From the NCBI GenBank assembly GCA_035526585.1, contig DATLCC010000040.1, positions 1 to 20,431 on the forward strand: a DNA stretch of 20,431 nt, given 5' to 3'. Below, one piece after another: positions 13,144 to 19,276 of the stretch; within the stretch, counting starts at the first letter, position 1, and every line of letters starts with the position of its first letter. A program made the position numbers and the translations under genes. Below the pieces are notes generated by a model that was not told the origin of the DNA, searched no databases, and saw only the letters and a program-made list of their open reading frames with translations. Source of the stretch: JAJPHT01 sp035526585 (GTDB taxonomy: Archaea; Thermoplasmatota; SW-10-69-26; JACQPN01; JAJPHT01).

Positions 13144-13149
13144 CATATG
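13144..13149 (-). promoter_or_regulatory. TATA box of the aldehyde dehydrogenase gene
   Basis: CATATG within TTCATATGGA on the minus strand is centred about 29 nt before ATG 13117, the leaderless spacing seen at other genes in the window. Confidence 0.6.
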
Positions 13150-13208
13150 AAGCTACGACGCGCGTCACTTGGCGCGAGTTTGGACGGACCCCTGCTTGCT
13201 TCGCTGGA

Positions 13209-13275
13209 CGAGTTCGAGTTCGGGTCCACGTTCGAGTCAAGTCCGAGTCTCTTGATCTCGAACGCGGACTCGAGC
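13209..13275. repeat. GAGTTCG-rich region with inverted repeat upstream of the oxidase genes
   Basis: Between the divergent dehydrogenase and oxidase promoters, 13209-13275 carries several copies of GTTCGAG/GAGTTCG/GACTCGAG. These include the near-perfect inverted repeat GTTCGAGTCAAG (13230-13241) / CTTGATCTCGAAC (13251-13263, one bulged base). Its position directly upstream of the oxidase TATA box suggests regulator binding sites; the factor is unknown. Confidence 0.5.
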
Positions 13276-13292
13276 TTCGTATATGGAGAACC

Positions 13293-13334
13293 TTTATCAC
13301 AGAGGCCTCGGCTGCGCGCGCCGTTCCGAGGGAG
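13293..13334 (+). promoter_or_regulatory. Promoter and ribosome binding site of the oxidase operon
   Basis: CTTTATCA (13292-13299) is a TATA-like box. Transcription would begin near 13322, leaving about 20 nt of leader with GGAG (13331-13334) 8 nt before ATG 13343. A further AT-rich tract GTATATGG (13279-13286) is an alternative box. This leadered arrangement contrasts with the leaderless look of most other genes here. Confidence 0.5.
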
Positions 13335-13342
13335 CTTTCCCC

Positions 13343-14143
13343 ATGGCACACCCTGCCGCGCCCGCGACACATCCTGACATGGCCCATGGTGCCGCCCACA
13401 GCGAGCACGCTGCCGAGCAGCACCACAACTCGTTCATGCCGCTCTGGCTCACGATCGGCACGACGCTCTTCCTGCTGGGCGCGCTCTACCACCCGCTCGC
13501 CGTCGTCGGCTTCCTCGTCATGGCCGGCTCCGTGATCGGCTGGATCCGCGAGGACGTGCACGAGCTGCGCGGCAAGCCCTTCCAGATCCACGGCTCGGAC
13601 TACCTCTACGGCACGATCGTGCTCATCCTCTCCGAGGTCGTGATCTTCGGCATCCTGTTCACCTTCTACTTCTGGAGCCGCGCCCACACGCACGACTTCG
13701 TCCCCGAGCAGATCCGCGACATGTCGATGACGCCGATCGTCATCAACACGGTGGTCCTCATCAGCTCCGGCGTCACGGTCGAGCTCGCCAAGTGGCGCAT
13801 GAAGCGCGACGATCTCACGGGCTTCCGCATCTGGATGGGCGCGACGGTGCTCCTGGGCCTCGGCTTCCTCGCCGGCCAGATCAACGAGTATGTGCACCTC
13901 GTCCACGAGGGGCTCAACCCCACGGCGAGCGTGTACGGCACCTCGTTCTTCGCCCTCACGGGCGTCCACGGCATCCACGTCGCGGCCGGCGTCATCGTCC
14001 TCGGCCTTCTTCTCGCGCTCTCCTTCACGGGCTTCGTCCGCAAGGAGCGCCTCTCGGGCATGGAAGGCGCGTTCCTCTATTGGCACTTCGTCGACGCGAT
14101 CTGGATCCTCGTCTTCAGCTTCGTCTACCTGCGGGTGATCTAA
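13343..14143 (+). CDS. coxC: Cytochrome c oxidase subunit III
   Basis: A 266-residue integral membrane protein, the third core subunit of a haem-copper oxidase. It has a His-rich hydrophilic N-terminus (about residues 1-28) and then roughly seven hydrophobic helices. Subunit III landmarks are GSDYLYGTIVLILSEVVIFG (a helix with the conserved Glu), GTSFFALTGVHGIHVAAGV and the closing EGAFLYWHFVDAIWILVF. ATG 13343 has GGAG 8 nt upstream; an in-frame ATG at 13283 would begin near the promoter box and add an unlikely Arg-rich segment. Unusually, subunit III leads the cluster, ahead of subunits II and I, from which it is separated by an inverted-repeat element. Confidence 0.93.
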   Translation: MAHPAAPATHPDMAHGAAHSEHAAEQHHNSFMPLWLTIGTTLFLLGALYHPLAVVGFLVMAGSVIGWIREDVHELRGKPFQIHGSDYLYGTIVLILSEVVIFGILFTFYFWSRAHTHDFVPEQIRDMSMTPIVINTVVLISSGVTVELAKWRMKRDDLTGFRIWMGATVLLGLGFLAGQINEYVHLVHEGLNPTASVYGTSFFALTGVHGIHVAAGVIVLGLLLALSFTGFVRKERLSGMEGAFLYWHFVDAIWILVFSFVYLRVI

Positions 14144-14321
14144 GATGACCCCCATCGCTCGCGCGGAAGGCTGCGGCCGCCGATACGGGGCCATCTGCTT
14201 CGTCGGAACGCGCTTCGCGCTCTCCCCTCGACGTAGCTCTGCTACGCCGTCGGGTCGTCCTCCTCGCATCTGGCCCCGTCTCGGCGGCCTCGCTGCTTCC
14301 GCGCGCCCGATGGGGGTCATC
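14144..14321. repeat. 178-bp inverted-repeat element between oxidase subunits III and II
   Basis: The gap from just after the subunit III stop to 2 bp before the subunit II ATG is one large inverted repeat. Its ends are perfect 14-bp complements (GATGACCCCCATCG at 14144-14157, CGATGGGGGTCATC at 14308-14321). Complementarity continues inward to about 45 nt per arm (shared CGCGCGGAAG, GGCCGCCGA and ACGGGGCCA blocks). The middle holds two further hairpins, CGCGCTTCGCGC (14209-14220) and CGTAGC-TCT-GCTACG. No target-site duplication or transposase is evident. It may be a MITE-like insertion or an mRNA structure that adjusts relative expression of the subunits. Confidence 0.75.
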
Positions 14322-14323
14322 TG

Positions 14324-15250
14324 ATGGCCGTCAGCTCCACGAGCGCGGGCATCTTCCACCAGCTCTACTACCTCTACATGGCGATCGCGCTCGTCGTGGG
14401 CGCCCTCGTCCTCGGCTGGCTCGCGTACAGCCTGATCAAGTTCCGCGCGCGTCCCGGCGTCGAGCGTCCGCGCGACGCGCCCAGGGCGGGCGTGCTCCCC
14501 GCGGAGCGCGGCCACCCCCTCTGGAGCTACGTCATGGCGCTCGTCATCGCCGGCATCATGTTCGGCCTCGCGTTCGGCACGATCAGCGCCGTCCACACGC
14601 TCGAAGAGCCGCCCCACGAGGGCGAGCGCGTCATGGCGAACGTCACGGGCTTCCAGTTCGGCTGGCGCTTCACGCAGTACGGCGAGGGCGGCGTGCCCAT
14701 CGCCAAGGTCACGGACTGGACCATCCCCGTCGACACGCCCATCGTCGCCGACGTCCAGAGCAAGGACGTCTGGCACAACTTCGCGATCCCCGACTTCCGC
14801 ATCCGCATCGACGTCATCCCCGGCCAGGTCAACCACATCTGGTGGGAGGCCCACGAGACGGGCGAGGTCCTCCCCGTGTGCGTGCAGATCTGCGGCGTCG
14901 GCCACGCCCTGATGCACACCAACATGCACGTCGTCACGAAGGACGAGTGGAAGGCGTACGTCGCGGACGAGTCCGCCAAGGAATACGCGAAGCTCGAGAA
15001 GGCCGGACAGGTCGTGAACGTCACGTACGACGGCGCGACGTTCGCGACCGAGACGAAGACGCTCGCCGAGGGCAAGCCCTTCGCCTATCGCCTCACGAAC
15101 GCGGGCGCCGAGGCCACGAGCTTCGTCGTCGACGGCAGCGCGGGCACGACGGCGCACGACCACCCCGGCCTCGTCACGATCGCGCCGGGCGCGGCGGCAT
15201 ACCTGTTCGCTTCGCACGCGGACGCGCAGCTCCAGGCGGTGATCGAATGA
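14324..15250 (+). CDS. coxB: Cytochrome c oxidase subunit II with C-terminal extension
   Basis: A 308-residue membrane-anchored CuA protein that accepts electrons from a mobile carrier and passes them to subunit I. It has two transmembrane helices (about 14-37 and 68-90), then the cupredoxin domain. CuA ligands are intact: His151 in DVWHNF, then C186-VQI-C190-GVG-H194-AL-M197. The usual Glu of CSExC is Gln188; only its backbone carbonyl ligates copper, so function should survive. After the CuA domain about 95 extra residues (from about 215) form a helix, then a beta-rich segment resembling a cupredoxin without copper ligands (EGKPFAYRLTNAG, VTIAPGAAAYLF). No CXXCH haem motif. Its stop overlaps the subunit I start by 4 nt. 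Confidence 0.93.
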   Translation: MAVSSTSAGIFHQLYYLYMAIALVVGALVLGWLAYSLIKFRARPGVERPRDAPRAGVLPAERGHPLWSYVMALVIAGIMFGLAFGTISAVHTLEEPPHEGERVMANVTGFQFGWRFTQYGEGGVPIAKVTDWTIPVDTPIVADVQSKDVWHNFAIPDFRIRIDVIPGQVNHIWWEAHETGEVLPVCVQICGVGHALMHTNMHVVTKDEWKAYVADESAKEYAKLEKAGQVVNVTYDGATFATETKTLAEGKPFAYRLTNAGAEATSFVVDGSAGTTAHDHPGLVTIAPGAAAYLFASHADAQLQAVIE

Positions 15251-16881
15251 GCGAGTACAACGGCATGAAGAAGTGGCTCAGCACGACGAACCACAAGGAG
15301 GTCGGCATCCTCTACCTGTGGACCTCGATCATCTTCTTCGTCATCGGCGGCCTGTTCGCGCTCGTCATGCGCACGCAGCTCGCGCAGCCCGACCAGGCGA
15401 TCTTTGGCGATCGGACGGCGGAGATCTACAACCAGCTCGTCACGATGCACGGCATCGTGATGATCATCTTCTTCCTCTCGCCCTTCGCCTTCGCGTTCGG
15501 CAACTACATCGTGCCCATCCAGATCGGCGCGGCGGATCTGATCTTCCCCCGGCTCAACGCGCTTAGCTACTGGATGTACCTCGCGGGCGGCCTCGTCTCG
15601 CTCTCGGGCTTCGCCGTGGGCGGCGCGGCGGCCGGGGGCTGGACGCTCTACGCGCCGCTCTCGCTCCAGCAGGGCCTCGGCGTCGACATGGTCGCGATCG
15701 GCATCGCCCTCTTCGTCATCGGCGTCACCGTCTCCACGATCAACTTCATGGTGACGTACCTCCGCCTGCGCGCGCCGGGCATGACGCTCTACCAGATGCC
15801 GATGTTCAGCTGGGCCGTCTTCTTCACCGTCGTCATCATGCTCTTCGCCTTCCCGGCGCTGGGCGCGGCGGGCCTGATGCTCATCGCAGATCGCAACCTC
15901 GCGTTCCACTTCTTCGACATCTCGAACGGCGGCGCGATCCTCTGGGCGCACCTCTTCTGGTTCTTCGGACACCCCGAGGTGTACATCCTGCTCCTGCCCG
16001 GCCTTGGCGCCGTGCTCGAGGTCATTCCGACCTTCGCGGAGCGCCCGCTCTGGGGCAAGAAGGCCGTCGTCTGGTCGCTCGCCATCGCGACGTTCCTCTC
16101 CTTCATCGTGTACATCCACCATATGTTCACGACGGGCGTGGATCCGGGCCTGCGCAAGGCCATGACCATCACGACGGAGATGATCTCGATCCCCTTCGGC
16201 ATCATCTACCTCTCGCTCATCGCGACGCTCTGGCGCGGCCGCATCCGCTTCGAGGTGCCGATGCTCTTCGCGATCGGGTTCATCGTCCTCTTCCTCGTGG
16301 GCGGGCTCACCGGCGTCTTCCTGTCGTCCGTCGCGATCGACTACGGCATGCAGGGGTCCTACTGGGTGGTCGCGCACTTCCACTACGCGGTCCTCGGCGG
16401 CGGCGTGTGGGGCGTGCTCGCTGCGCTCTACTTCTGGTTCCCCAAGCTCACGGGCAAGATGTTCAACGAGCGCATGGGACGCGTCCACTTCTGGATGGGC
16501 TTCGTCGGGTTCAACCTGCTCTTCATGAGCATGTTCTTCTACGGCAAGATGCCGCGACGCATCTACACGTACGCGGCCGGAAGCGACTACGCGACAGGGC
16601 TCCCGCTCGGGCTCCTCAACACGATCGCCACCGTGGGCGCATTCATGTTCGCGGCCGGCATCGGCCTCATGATCGTGAACTTCCTGTGGAGCTGGAAGCA
16701 CGGCTCGTACGCCGGCCACGACCCGTGGGGCGGCGACAGCCTCGAATGGACGATCAGCAGCCCGCCCCCGCAGCACAACTTCACGCGCACCCCCGTGCTC
16801 GCGGAGCCGCCCATCGATGCGGAGAAGCACACGGGTGCCGCTGCGGGCGCTGTGTCCATGGTCACCGAGACGAAACTATGA
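15247..16881 (+). CDS. coxA: Cytochrome c oxidase subunit I (A-type haem-copper oxidase)
   Basis: A 544-residue, about 12-helix catalytic subunit that reduces O2 and pumps protons. Ligands are all present: His68 and His379 for the low-spin haem, His377 for the high-spin haem, His242, His291 and His292 for CuB, and the cross-linked Tyr246 in GHPEVY. Glu244 and Asp97 (GAADLIFPRLN) are D-channel residues, so this looks A1-type. Gapless comparison with the remembered Rhodobacter sequence after HHMF puts Ile320 where the K-channel Lys (K362) should be and Phe317 where Thr should be. The Mg-site His-Asp before HFHY is Gln369-Gly370. ATG 15247 overlaps the subunit II stop (ATGA). Confidence 0.96.
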   Translation: MSEYNGMKKWLSTTNHKEVGILYLWTSIIFFVIGGLFALVMRTQLAQPDQAIFGDRTAEIYNQLVTMHGIVMIIFFLSPFAFAFGNYIVPIQIGAADLIFPRLNALSYWMYLAGGLVSLSGFAVGGAAAGGWTLYAPLSLQQGLGVDMVAIGIALFVIGVTVSTINFMVTYLRLRAPGMTLYQMPMFSWAVFFTVVIMLFAFPALGAAGLMLIADRNLAFHFFDISNGGAILWAHLFWFFGHPEVYILLLPGLGAVLEVIPTFAERPLWGKKAVVWSLAIATFLSFIVYIHHMFTTGVDPGLRKAMTITTEMISIPFGIIYLSLIATLWRGRIRFEVPMLFAIGFIVLFLVGGLTGVFLSSVAIDYGMQGSYWVVAHFHYAVLGGGVWGVLAALYFWFPKLTGKMFNERMGRVHFWMGFVGFNLLFMSMFFYGKMPRRIYTYAAGSDYATGLPLGLLNTIATVGAFMFAAGIGLMIVNFLWSWKHGSYAGHDPWGGDSLEWTISSPPPQHNFTRTPVLAEPPIDAEKHTGAAAGAVSMVTETKL

Positions 16882-17318
16882 GCCCGGGGCCGGGCCCCGT
16901 CAAGCTCCTGTATGGGGCCGGCGGCCTCAGCATCGCGGCGAGCATCGTGCACGGCGGGCTCACGAGCGCGCACTTCTCCGAATGGTGGCTCGAAGGCGTC
17001 TTCTTCACGCTCGCCGCGATGGCGCAGGGCATCTACGGATTCGTCATCCTCTCGAGCCACGCCATCAACGGCGCGCCCATCGACGCACGCTGGCCGCCCG
17101 CGACGCTGCGCGCGTTCTACGTCGCGGGCATCGTGGGGAACGCGGCGCTCGTGCTCACCTACGTCGCGAGCCGGACGGTGGGCTTCCTGGGCGTCTTCGA
17201 GGCGTGGGACGCGCTTGGCATCATGACGAAGCTCCTCGAGTGCGCCCTCATCGCGGTGCTTGCGGCTCTCCTATGGAGGCCGCCCGCGCCGAGCGCGCCG
17301 CTGACGCCTGCATCGTGA
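16878..17318 (+). CDS. Four-helix membrane protein linked to the oxidase
   Basis: A 146-residue protein with four predicted helices (about 9-27, 38-60, 78-98, 116-135) and short loops. ATG 16878 overlaps the subunit I stop (ATGA), so it is translationally coupled and probably an accessory or assembly subunit. The segment HFSEWWLEGVFFTLAAMAQG, the following GNAALVL and the TVGFLG stretch resemble small uncharacterised actinobacterial membrane proteins with an EWWxxGxFF motif; this is recalled, not searched. It does not look like subunit IV (too long, no single-helix form) or a haem A/O synthase. Its last 71 bp overlap the 3' end of the convergent Lgt-like gene. Confidence 0.85.
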   Translation: MSPGPGPVKLLYGAGGLSIAASIVHGGLTSAHFSEWWLEGVFFTLAAMAQGIYGFVILSSHAINGAPIDARWPPATLRAFYVAGIVGNAALVLTYVASRTVGFLGVFEAWDALGIMTKLLECALIAVLAALLWRPPAPSAPLTPAS

Positions 17319-18018
17319 CGAGGATCGCGTAGTACGCGAGCCCGAGCGCGCAACCGATCTGGTAGACCGTGAAGCCCGCATAGGGACGCGGCGCGACGCG
17401 GATGGACTCGGTCGCGAAGCGGAACGCGAAGTAGCTCACCATGAAGGCGACGAACGTCTCTCCCGGCTTCGTGACGCGCCGAAGGCGCGTCGCGAAGGCG
17501 AGGAAGCCGAGCGCGAAGGCGATCTCGTAGAGCTGCGTCGGGTGCCTCGCGCCATCCCCAAAGTCGACGCCCCACGGCAGGCTCGTGTGGATCCCGTATG
17601 CGTCGTCGGTGAGCCCGGAGAGGAAGCATCCGACGCGCCCGATCGCGAGCCCGACGCAGAGGGGCACGACGAACGCGTCACCGGTCCGGCGCGTGATCCC
17701 GCCGAGCTTCTTCGCGATCTCGACGCCCGCGAGCGCGCCAAGCATCGCGCCCACGATGCTCTTGCCGCTCATCCAGAACATCGGGTCCGCGAGGACGGAG
17801 AACGGGCGCGGCTCCTCGAAGAAGACGATGAGCTTCGCGCCGATCGCGGCCCCCAGGAGGCAACCGGCCGCGAGCGTCCACGTCTCGTCGCTCGTGAACC
17901 GATCAAGCGCGCGGCGCTGCATCCACCAGAAGAGCTGCGAGCCTACGAGGAGGCTCAGGACGTCGAAGATGCGGTGCGGGTGGATCCCCCACAGGAGGAC
18001 GGGGAACTCCATCGTCAC
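17248..18018 (-). CDS. lgt: Lgt-family prolipoprotein diacylglyceryl transferase homologue
   Basis: A 256-residue polytopic membrane protein. In bacteria Lgt transfers a diacylglyceryl group from phosphatidylglycerol to the lipobox Cys. The family signature appears as GRVGCFLSG (127-135) followed by SLPWGVDFGDGARHPTQLYE (146-165), with the conserved Arg128 and the Tyr164-Glu165 end. The usual His-Gly-Gly stretch (E. coli His103) is instead GKSIVGAMLGALAGVE (85-100), as in a divergent Lgt-like branch. GTG 18018 overlaps the upstream stop (GTGA); ATG 18012 is also possible. Four lipobox proteins occur in this window, so a role in lipoprotein modification fits. Bacterial-type Lgt is unusual in archaea, so transfer from bacteria is a reasonable inference. 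Confidence 0.8.
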   Translation of the reverse strand: MTMEFPVLLWGIHPHRIFDVLSLLVGSQLFWWMQRRALDRFTSDETWTLAAGCLLGAAIGAKLIVFFEEPRPFSVLADPMFWMSGKSIVGAMLGALAGVEIAKKLGGITRRTGDAFVVPLCVGLAIGRVGCFLSGLTDDAYGIHTSLPWGVDFGDGARHPTQLYEIAFALGFLAFATRLRRVTKPGETFVAFMVSYFAFRFATESIRVAPRPYAGFTVYQIGCALGLAYYAILVTMQASAARSARAASIGEPQAPR

Positions 18019-18344
18019 ACCGAGTAGGAGAGGAAGCACGTGGCGGTGAGCACGAGGAGCACCGCGCCGATCGCCGCGAAGGAGGCCGTGACGAACCGCC
18101 GCGAGGCGCCCGGCGGCCCGCGCGACTTCGCGACGGCGGCGCCGATCCCCATCCACACGAGGATCGCGGGGACGCCGATGACCATGCCCGCGATGTACGC
18201 GAGCCCCTGGTAGCCATCGCCGCTCTGGTGGATCGCCTGGTCGATCACGCCATAGAGGCCGGCGATCAATGCGAGCGCGGTGGGCACGACGAACGCGACC
18301 ACGGCCCACGGATCGCGCGAGGCGGGAAGCGGCGCTTCGTCCAC
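18015..18344 (-). CDS. Small membrane protein coupled to the Lgt homologue
   Basis: A 109-residue protein with a short polar N-terminus (MDEAPLPASRDPW) and three hydrophobic helices (about 14-35, 48-70, 84-106), with a positively charged loop AKSRGPPGASRR between the last two. No family recognised. The start is GTG 18344, the last start codon before the first helix that keeps a hydrophilic lead-in. Its stop overlaps the Lgt start by 4 nt (GTGA), implying translational coupling and a shared membrane function. Which step it serves is unknown. Confidence 0.7.
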   Translation of the reverse strand: MDEAPLPASRDPWAVVAFVVPTALALIAGLYGVIDQAIHQSGDGYQGLAYIAGMVIGVPAILVWMGIGAAVAKSRGPPGASRRFVTASFAAIGAVLLVLTATCFLSYSV

Positions 18345-18385
18345 GCTCGACGAAGGGACCCACGACGCAAGAGGCTGCCGGATCC

Positions 18386-18574
18386 ATGCACACGCGCGCC
18401 GCTGTGCGCTCGATGGGATCGCTCGCCTTGCGCCCGATCCTTTGTCCGGGCTGGATCGTCTTCCTGACCCTGGGGCTCGGGGAGACGCGACCCTCGACCC
18501 CGGTCGTGGTCGCGTCGTTGGGCGTGTCTGCCGTGGCAAGCGCCGGGCTCCTCCTCGTGCCGCGTCCGGCATGA
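18386..18574 (+). CDS. Possible small two-helix membrane protein
   Basis: ATG 18386 (or ATG 18413) to TGA 18574 encodes 62 (or 53) residues with two hydrophobic stretches (PGWIVFLTLGLGE and PVVVASLGVSAVASAGLLLV) and a basic N-terminus. It fills the gap between two minus-strand membrane protein genes and ends exactly next to the permease stop at 18575. No TATA-like box or strong ribosome site is seen. Hydrophobic pattern and clean fit favour a real gene; short length and GC bias argue caution. Confidence 0.4.
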   Translation: MHTRAAVRSMGSLALRPILCPGWIVFLTLGLGETRPSTPVVVASLGVSAVASAGLLLVPRPA

Positions 18575-19276
18575 TCACAGGAGCGCGAGCGCGCCCACGC
18601 ACGCGACCGCGAACGCCGCCTGAAGCCCCCACACGCCGCGCGCGACGCGCCCGCCGTGGTCCTGCGCGACGTCGCGGTAGGGCGCCGCGAACAGCAGCGC
18701 GAGCGCGCCCACCGCGAGCGCGCCCACGAGCGCGGGCGCGACCTGGGCCACGCCGGCGTGGCCTGCAGGCCACGCCTTGTCGGCGGCGCGGATCCAGGCG
18801 CCGCCCATCCCGACGGCGGCGCCGATGCCGAGCGCCGGCGCGGCGAAGGCCATCGTGTACGGCGCGGCGTCGCGCAGCGGGCTCGCGCCGCGCCGCAGCA
18901 GCAGGTCGTCGAGACGCGCGCGCGGGCGCTCCCCCTCGGGCACGAGGCGCGCGACGAGCGCGGCCGCGAGCCCGAGCGCGAGGACGGCGAGCGCGCCCTG
19001 CCAGCCGCGAAGGAGCGCGGCCGCGACGAGAAGCAGCGGGTTCACCGCGTACGCGGCCACGAGGAATGGCGCGCGCAGCTTCGGCGGCGCGCGGCGCGCG
19101 TACGCGAGCGCGGTGCAGCCGCACGCGGGCATGAGGGCACCGATGCCGATGGCCGCGGCCAGGGAGCGCGGCGGCGCGAGCTTCGACAGGCGCGCGTGCG
19201 CGAAGAGGGCGGCGGCGGCGTACGCGTACACGGCCGCGAGCGCGAGGAGCGCGCCGGCGAGCGCCTCGACGATCAG
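18575..19276 (-). CDS. YraQ/ArsP-like (DUF318-type) permease, short
   Basis: About 233 residues with seven or so hydrophobic helices. The segment GALMPACGCTALAYARRAPP followed by FLVAAYAVNPLLLVAA matches the pattern PxCxCG-x-x-P-x-A-...-NP of the YraQ/ArsP permease family (organoarsenical or metal-related efflux), though it has a single such repeat and is shorter than the usual 300-plus residues. The start is uncertain: CTG 19276 overlaps the stop of the radical SAM gene (CTGA) and keeps the first helix whole, while GTG 19231 would cut it. It is probably co-transcribed with the tetraether synthase gene. The transport substrate cannot be stated, and a link to lipid metabolism is only positional. 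Confidence 0.6.
   Translation of the reverse strand: MIVEALAGALLALAAVYAYAAAALFAHARLSKLAPPRSLAAAIGIGALMPACGCTALAYARRAPPKLRAPFLVAAYAVNPLLLVAAALLRGWQGALAVLALGLAAALVARLVPEGERPRARLDDLLLRRGASPLRDAAPYTMAFAAPALGIGAAVGMGGAWIRAADKAWPAGHAGVAQVAPALVGALAVGALALLFAAPYRDVAQDHGGRVARGVWGLQAAFAVACVGALALL

Noticed and set aside
14144..14321. Insertion sequence or transposon
   Set aside because: No transposase frame and no target-site duplication could be identified; only the inverted-repeat structure is supported.
14145..14324. 59-residue ORF exactly spanning the coxC-coxB gap, with stop overlapping the coxB ATG
   Set aside because: Its two ends come from the inverted repeat itself, the translation is Arg/Ser-rich without pattern, and no homology is apparent; the repeat explains the open frame better.
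13118..15217. Open minus-strand frame upstream of the aldehyde dehydrogenase, giving a 1199-residue ORF
   Set aside because: It lies antisense to coxC and coxB, has Asp/Glu/Arg-rich shadow composition, and the true start is set by a TATA box before ATG 13117.
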